The position numbers were made by a program, and so were the translations under genes. 64,000 bases of DNA from assembly GCF_010731675.1 (NCBI RefSeq), contig NZ_AP022584.1, forward strand, positions 2,976,001 through 3,040,000. The letters run 5' to 3'. The notes under the pieces were generated by a model. That model was not told where the DNA came from, did no database searches, and worked only from the letters and a program-made list of their open reading frames with translations. Below are positions 60,823 to 64,000 of the stretch, in pieces; the first letter of the stretch is position 1, and each line of letters starts with the position of its first letter. This DNA is from Mycobacterium marseillense. GTDB lineage: Bacteria; Actinomycetota; Actinomycetes; Mycobacteriales; Mycobacteriaceae.

Positions 60823-63800
60823 GTCACCGTCACCCGGACCGCGGGCGAGTAGACCAGCCGCCCCGCGCAGCCGATGCGCACCAGCGCCCACCACTGGCCG
60901 GGTTCCAGCCAGGCCGGCGGGGTCACGCGGAACCGAACGTCGACGGTGCCGCGGGCGGGCAGGACCGCGCCGAGCGCGGCGGGGCCCATCCACTCCCACG
61001 TGCCCCAGGGGCTGATCAGATGCGCCTCGAGCGACAGGTCGGCGCGGCCGTGGGTGCCGACGGTGACGGTCAGGTCGCCCGCTTCGCCGGGCCGCAGCGT
61101 GACCTCGCCGGGCCCATCGGCGAGGTAGACCAGCTCGCCCGGGTCGACCGGTCCCCCGCCCACCGCGACGACGCACACGTCCTCGACGCCCTGGCGCCAG
61201 GGAGCGGGGATTCCCTCCCCGGTGAGGCGCAGCTCGGCCCGGACGGGGTAGAGACCCGGTTCGGCGCTCGGCGGGATCGACACCACCACGTCGGCCTCCA
61301 GGTGGTCGCCGCTGCACAGCGTGACGGGCAGCTCGGCGGGCGCGGCCGACCAGCCTTCGGGGCATGCGAGGGCGACCCGGCCGCGCAGCGTGGCGTCGCT
61401 GCAGTCGCTGGCCGCGGTGAGGCGCAGCGTCAACGCGGCGCGGGGCTGCGCGCTGATCAGCTGCGGGTGCAGGTGGGCGACCGCCGGCAGCCCACCGAGC
61501 GGCGCCGGGCCGCGGTTGTGCAGCCAATAGCGCGCGTAGAGCGGCTGGGCGGCCTCGGCGTGCGGCGCCAGGGCGACGGCGTCGCACAGCGTCGCGGGCA
61601 TGTCGAATCGGGCCCGCACGGTCGCCACCTGGTACCCGTGCAGGTCGACCACGTCCAGGCGCCCGGTGGGCGTCTCCAGGAGGTCGGCGCTCCGCAGGTC
61701 GCTGATCGCCGCGAAGTCCGAACCGAGGGCCACCCGCGCGCCCGCCCCGGTCGTCTCCACCAACCGCAGGGCGACCGCGTTCGGGTCGAGCGGCGCGGCG
61801 CTGCCCGCGGTCAGTGGCTCGCCGGCCGCCTTGAGGGCCGCCAGCTGCACCGAATCGGCCGGCTCCACGCGCAGCAGCGCACCGGCCGTCGGCAGCGCAC
61901 CGGGCCGCCGGCCGCCGGCGACGGCGAGCAGCGGCTGCGCGAAGTGCGCGCTGCGGGTGGGGATGTCCGCGCGCCGCCAGTCACCGTCGCCACTGACCAA
62001 CGCGTAGTCGAAATCGTGGGTCCAGTGCTGCAGCGCGAAGTTGGAGCCGTCCGGCGCGGTGCGGCGCGGGTCGTCGATCCAGATGCCCGACGGCCAGCCG
62101 GTGCAGGAGCGCATCAGCGCGGTGTGCAGGGTGCCCTCGGCATCGACGGCGAAGCTGGGCACCCCCCGATTGAGCAGGGCGACGGTGCGGTCGTCGAACG
62201 CGTCCGTCCCCGACGCGGGCTGCTGCGCGACGGCGATCTCGGCGTCGCCGAGGTCCTCGGCCAGCGCGGCGATCTCCGCCCGCAGGTCGTCGTCGTCGCG
62301 GCCGTCGATCACCAGCACCGGCAGCGCCCGCACCGGACGCAGGTCGGCGCCCGGCACCCACACCGCGGCCAGCGGCGTCTCGGCCGGCACCCACACCCGG
62401 GCCCGGCCGGTCGCCGCCAGCTGGCGGTCAACTTCCTCGGCGTACACCGGATCGGCGTGTGCCAGCACCGCGTCGGTGAAGGCGTTGCGGGCCGGCCCGC
62501 CCAGCGCAATCCGCACGTCGGGCAGGTTGGAATCCACCTCGAGGTGGCCGTAGCGCGGCTTGTCCGCCGCGCTGCAGGTGGCCGTGACTCCGGCGCGGAC
62601 CAGCGCCACCATCAGCTCGCGTGCCAGCGGCCCGGACACCGTCTCGGCCGGCGACACCACCTCGGCGACCGAGATCGCCCGCACGCCCGCCCCCGAGACC
62701 CGGACCCGGGCCGCCGAGGACAGGCCGAACCAGCCGTACGCCGGGTTGTCCAGCGCCCAGAGGTGCCGGGCGGCGTCCACCGAGCGGGCGCCACCGGGGG
62801 CGTCGTGCAGCAGCGCGAAACCCCGGCCGACGACGGCGTCGCCCACTTCGCTGACCGGCATGGCGCCCGGCACCGGGCATGGCCAGCGCAGCCGCACCAG
62901 CTGATCGGCGCCGGTGAAGTCGTCGAGGGTGGTGCGACAGTCCACCCGCGCGACGCCTCGCCACAGCGTCAGGGTCTGGGTGTAGCGCAGCAGCGTGCCG
63001 ATCCGGCCGCGGACCACCACCCGCTCGCCGACGGGCCCGCGGAAGGCCTGCACCCGCGCCGGGGACTCCGTCGAGCACACCACCGGCCCCTTGGGCAGCA
63101 GATGCCACGGGCCCTCGCCCTGCGTTGGGTGCGACGGGTATTCCTCGTAGACGGCGAGCTCGTTGCCGACGCGGCCGTCGGCGATCAGCTCGCGGCCGCC
63201 CTGGCCAGAGAAGTCGACCAGCGACGCGACCGCCCCGCCGCGGGCCGCGTCGACCTCGAGCCGGTAGTGCTCGTTGGCGATCACCGATCCCGGCATCGGC
63301 TCCCAGCCGGTCGCGCGGCCCGCTTTGTCCGCGGGAGCCAGCCGGTAGGCCCGCCAGCCCAACGACGGGACGTCGCGGGCCAGCCAGGTGACCGAGCTCC
63401 CGTCGTGCTCGACCAGCGCGGGCAGTTCGGCGCCGTCGGCGTCCAGCACCCGCACGCCCGCGCGCAGCCGCGGATCGACCCGGGCGGTGACGAGGTCGGT
63501 GCGCGGGTGGGCCAACGGGTTCCACACGATCACGTCACCGTCGATGGCCCCGGACAGCAGGGCCAGCGAGGAGTCGCGGGTCGCGCGGCCCAGCTCCCAC
63601 GCGTCGCGCCAGCCGGTCAGCAGGTCGAGGTAGACCTGATCGGATTCCGAGCCGGTGATCGCGTCGTGGTGCGCGCCGTAGGCCAGCTGCACCCACGCCT
63701 TGGCCAGGGCCGCATGCGGGTAGTCGGCGCCGGTCATCAGCGCGGCGAACACCGCGAACCGCTCGGCCTCCAGGACGGCGTTCTCGGCGGCCCGGTTGGC

Positions 63801-64000
63801 CTGTTTGGTGTCGATGTAGGAGACGTCCTTGCCCGTGTAGATAGGGTTCATGTCGCGGGTCTGCGGCGAGGGTTCTCGAGGCGCGCCGCGCCCATGCGCC
63901 AGCTCGGCGCGCACCGCCGCGAAGAACTCGCGCGGCAGCGCGCACACGAACCGCGGCCAGGTGTAGCGGGCCGCCCAGTCGCGATGGATCGCGGTGACCC
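60819..64000 (-). CDS. GH38 alpha-mannosidase, 5' end outside window
   Basis: About 1,060 residues are present and the frame is open to base 64000, so the N-terminal catalytic part is missing. The classic GH38 segment AYGAHHDAITGSESDQVYLDLL is seen, after YTGKDVSYIDTKQANRAAENAV. Large C-terminal beta domains follow (VVVRGRIGTLLRYTQTLTLWRGVARVDC). The M. tuberculosis homologue Rv0648 has, as I recall, about 1,215 residues. It hydrolyses alpha-mannosides; no signal peptide can be judged. Operon: mannosidase, SurA_N-like gene, ROK kinase. Confidence 0.93.
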   Translation of the reverse strand, partial: VTAIHRDWAARYTWPRFVCALPREFFAAVRAELAHGRGAPREPSPQTRDMNPIYTGKDVSYIDTKQANRAAENAVLEAERFAVFAALMTGADYPHAALAKAWVQLAYGAHHDAITGSESDQVYLDLLTGWRDAWELGRATRDSSLALLSGAIDGDVIVWNPLAHPRTDLVTARVDPRLRAGVRVLDADGAELPALVEHDGSSVTWLARDVPSLGWRAYRLAPADKAGRATGWEPMPGSVIANEHYRLEVDAARGGAVASLVDFSGQGGRELIADGRVGNELAVYEEYPSHPTQGEGPWHLLPKGPVVCSTESPARVQAFRGPVGERVVVRGRIGTLLRYTQTLTLWRGVARVDCRTTLDDFTGADQLVRLRWPCPVPGAMPVSEVGDAVVGRGFALLHDAPGGARSVDAARHLWALDNPAYGWFGLSSAARVRVSGAGVRAISVAEVVSPAETVSGPLARELMVALVRAGVTATCSAADKPRYGHLEVDSNLPDVRIALGGPARNAFTDAVLAHADPVYAEEVDRQLAATGRARVWVPAETPLAAVWVPGADLRPVRALPVLVIDGRDDDDLRAEIAALAEDLGDAEIAVAQQPASGTDAFDDRTVALLNRGVPSFAVDAEGTLHTALMRSCTGWPSGIWIDDPRRTAPDGSNFALQHWTHDFDYALVSGDGDWRRADIPTRSAHFAQPLLAVAGGRRPGALPTAGALLRVEPADSVQLAALKAAGEPLTAGSAAPLDPNAVALRLVETTGAGARVALGSDFAAISDLRSADLLETPTGRLDVVDLHGYQVATVRARFDMPATLCDAVALAPHAEAAQPLYARYWLHNRGPAPLGGLPAVAHLHPQLISAQPRAALTLRLTAASDCSDATLRGRVALACPEGWSAAPAELPVTLCSGDHLEADVVVSIPPSAEPGLYPVRAELRLTGEGIPAPWRQGVEDVCVVAVGGGPVDPGELVYLADGPGEVTLRPGEAGDLTVTVGTHGRADLSLEAHLISPWGTWEWMGPAALGAVLPARGTVDVRFRVTPPAWLEPGQWWALVRIGCAGRLVYSPAVRVTVT

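Overview
The window is chromosomal DNA of a mycobacterium. Evidence: GC-rich coding sequence, a complete mycofactocin cluster, the rpoB-rpoC, S10/spc and str ribosomal operons in the order known from M. tuberculosis (here inverted), a PE-family protein, an mkl-type Mce ATPase, and sigma-A -10 elements of the TANNNT type. The PE gene, together with genes not in the matching M. tuberculosis segment (a P450/TetR pair, an aldo-keto reductase, an inositol-phosphatase-like gene), fits a slow-growing non-tuberculous species such as the M. avium complex. The species cannot be fixed from the sequence alone. All comparisons with M. tuberculosis gene order are from memory.

Layout. 1-16.3 kb: end of a flavin monooxygenase gene, then the S10/spc ribosomal genes on the minus strand (rpsJ to rplO). 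They are interrupted between rpsQ and rplN by a 6 kb block holding an arylsulfatase, a DUF4436 membrane protein, its probable activating formylglycine-generating enzyme, and a DUF222/HNH (13E12-type) gene with a perfect LexA box on its start codon. 16.7-18.6 kb: cytochrome P450 and a convergent TetR gene. 18.7-27 kb: mycofactocin genes mftG-F-E-D-C-B-A (minus) and divergent mftR (plus), followed by a frameshifted DUF2332 gene. 27-31.4 kb: aldo-keto reductase, an AT-richer 570 bp intergenic stretch, an inositol-monophosphatase-family gene, an FAD-dependent ferredoxin-type reductase and a mycofactocin-type short-chain dehydrogenase. 31.5-37.7 kb: SHOCT membrane protein, PE gene and the str operon (tuf, fusA, rpsG, rpsL). 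38-45.6 kb: TetR gene, two DUF3060 exported proteins, an acyl-CoA catabolism operon (fadE8-echA4-PaaX-like-echA5), lipoprotein esterase lpqP, and endonuclease IV. 45.7-58.4 kb: rpoC, rpoB, mkl, carotenoid oxygenase with a divergent TetR gene, rplL, rplJ. 58.4-64 kb: DUF1772/HxlR divergent pair, ROK sugar kinase, a SurA_N-like protein and the C-terminal part of a GH38 alpha-mannosidase running off the window.

How it works together. Most of the window is translation and transcription machinery. The predicted promoters of rpsL, rpoB and rplJ share the -10 sequence TATTGT and lie an almost identical distance (207-209 nt) before the start codon, which suggests a shared long-leader architecture. 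The accessory genes are redox-centred: mycofactocin synthesis, a dehydrogenase of the mycofactocin-dependent subfamily, a reductase and a P450.

The most interesting non-gene signals are these: a hairpin element found after the stop codons of two genes, with two compensatory base-pair changes between copies, one locus being a 55 bp tandem repeat next to the rpsL -35; the LexA box; a RecA-independent DNA-damage-type promoter before the endonuclease IV gene; a large hairpin touching the atsA start; a 21 bp-period direct repeat before the inositol-phosphatase-like gene; and a candidate MftR operator. I found no CRISPR array, tRNA, rRNA or insertion sequence.
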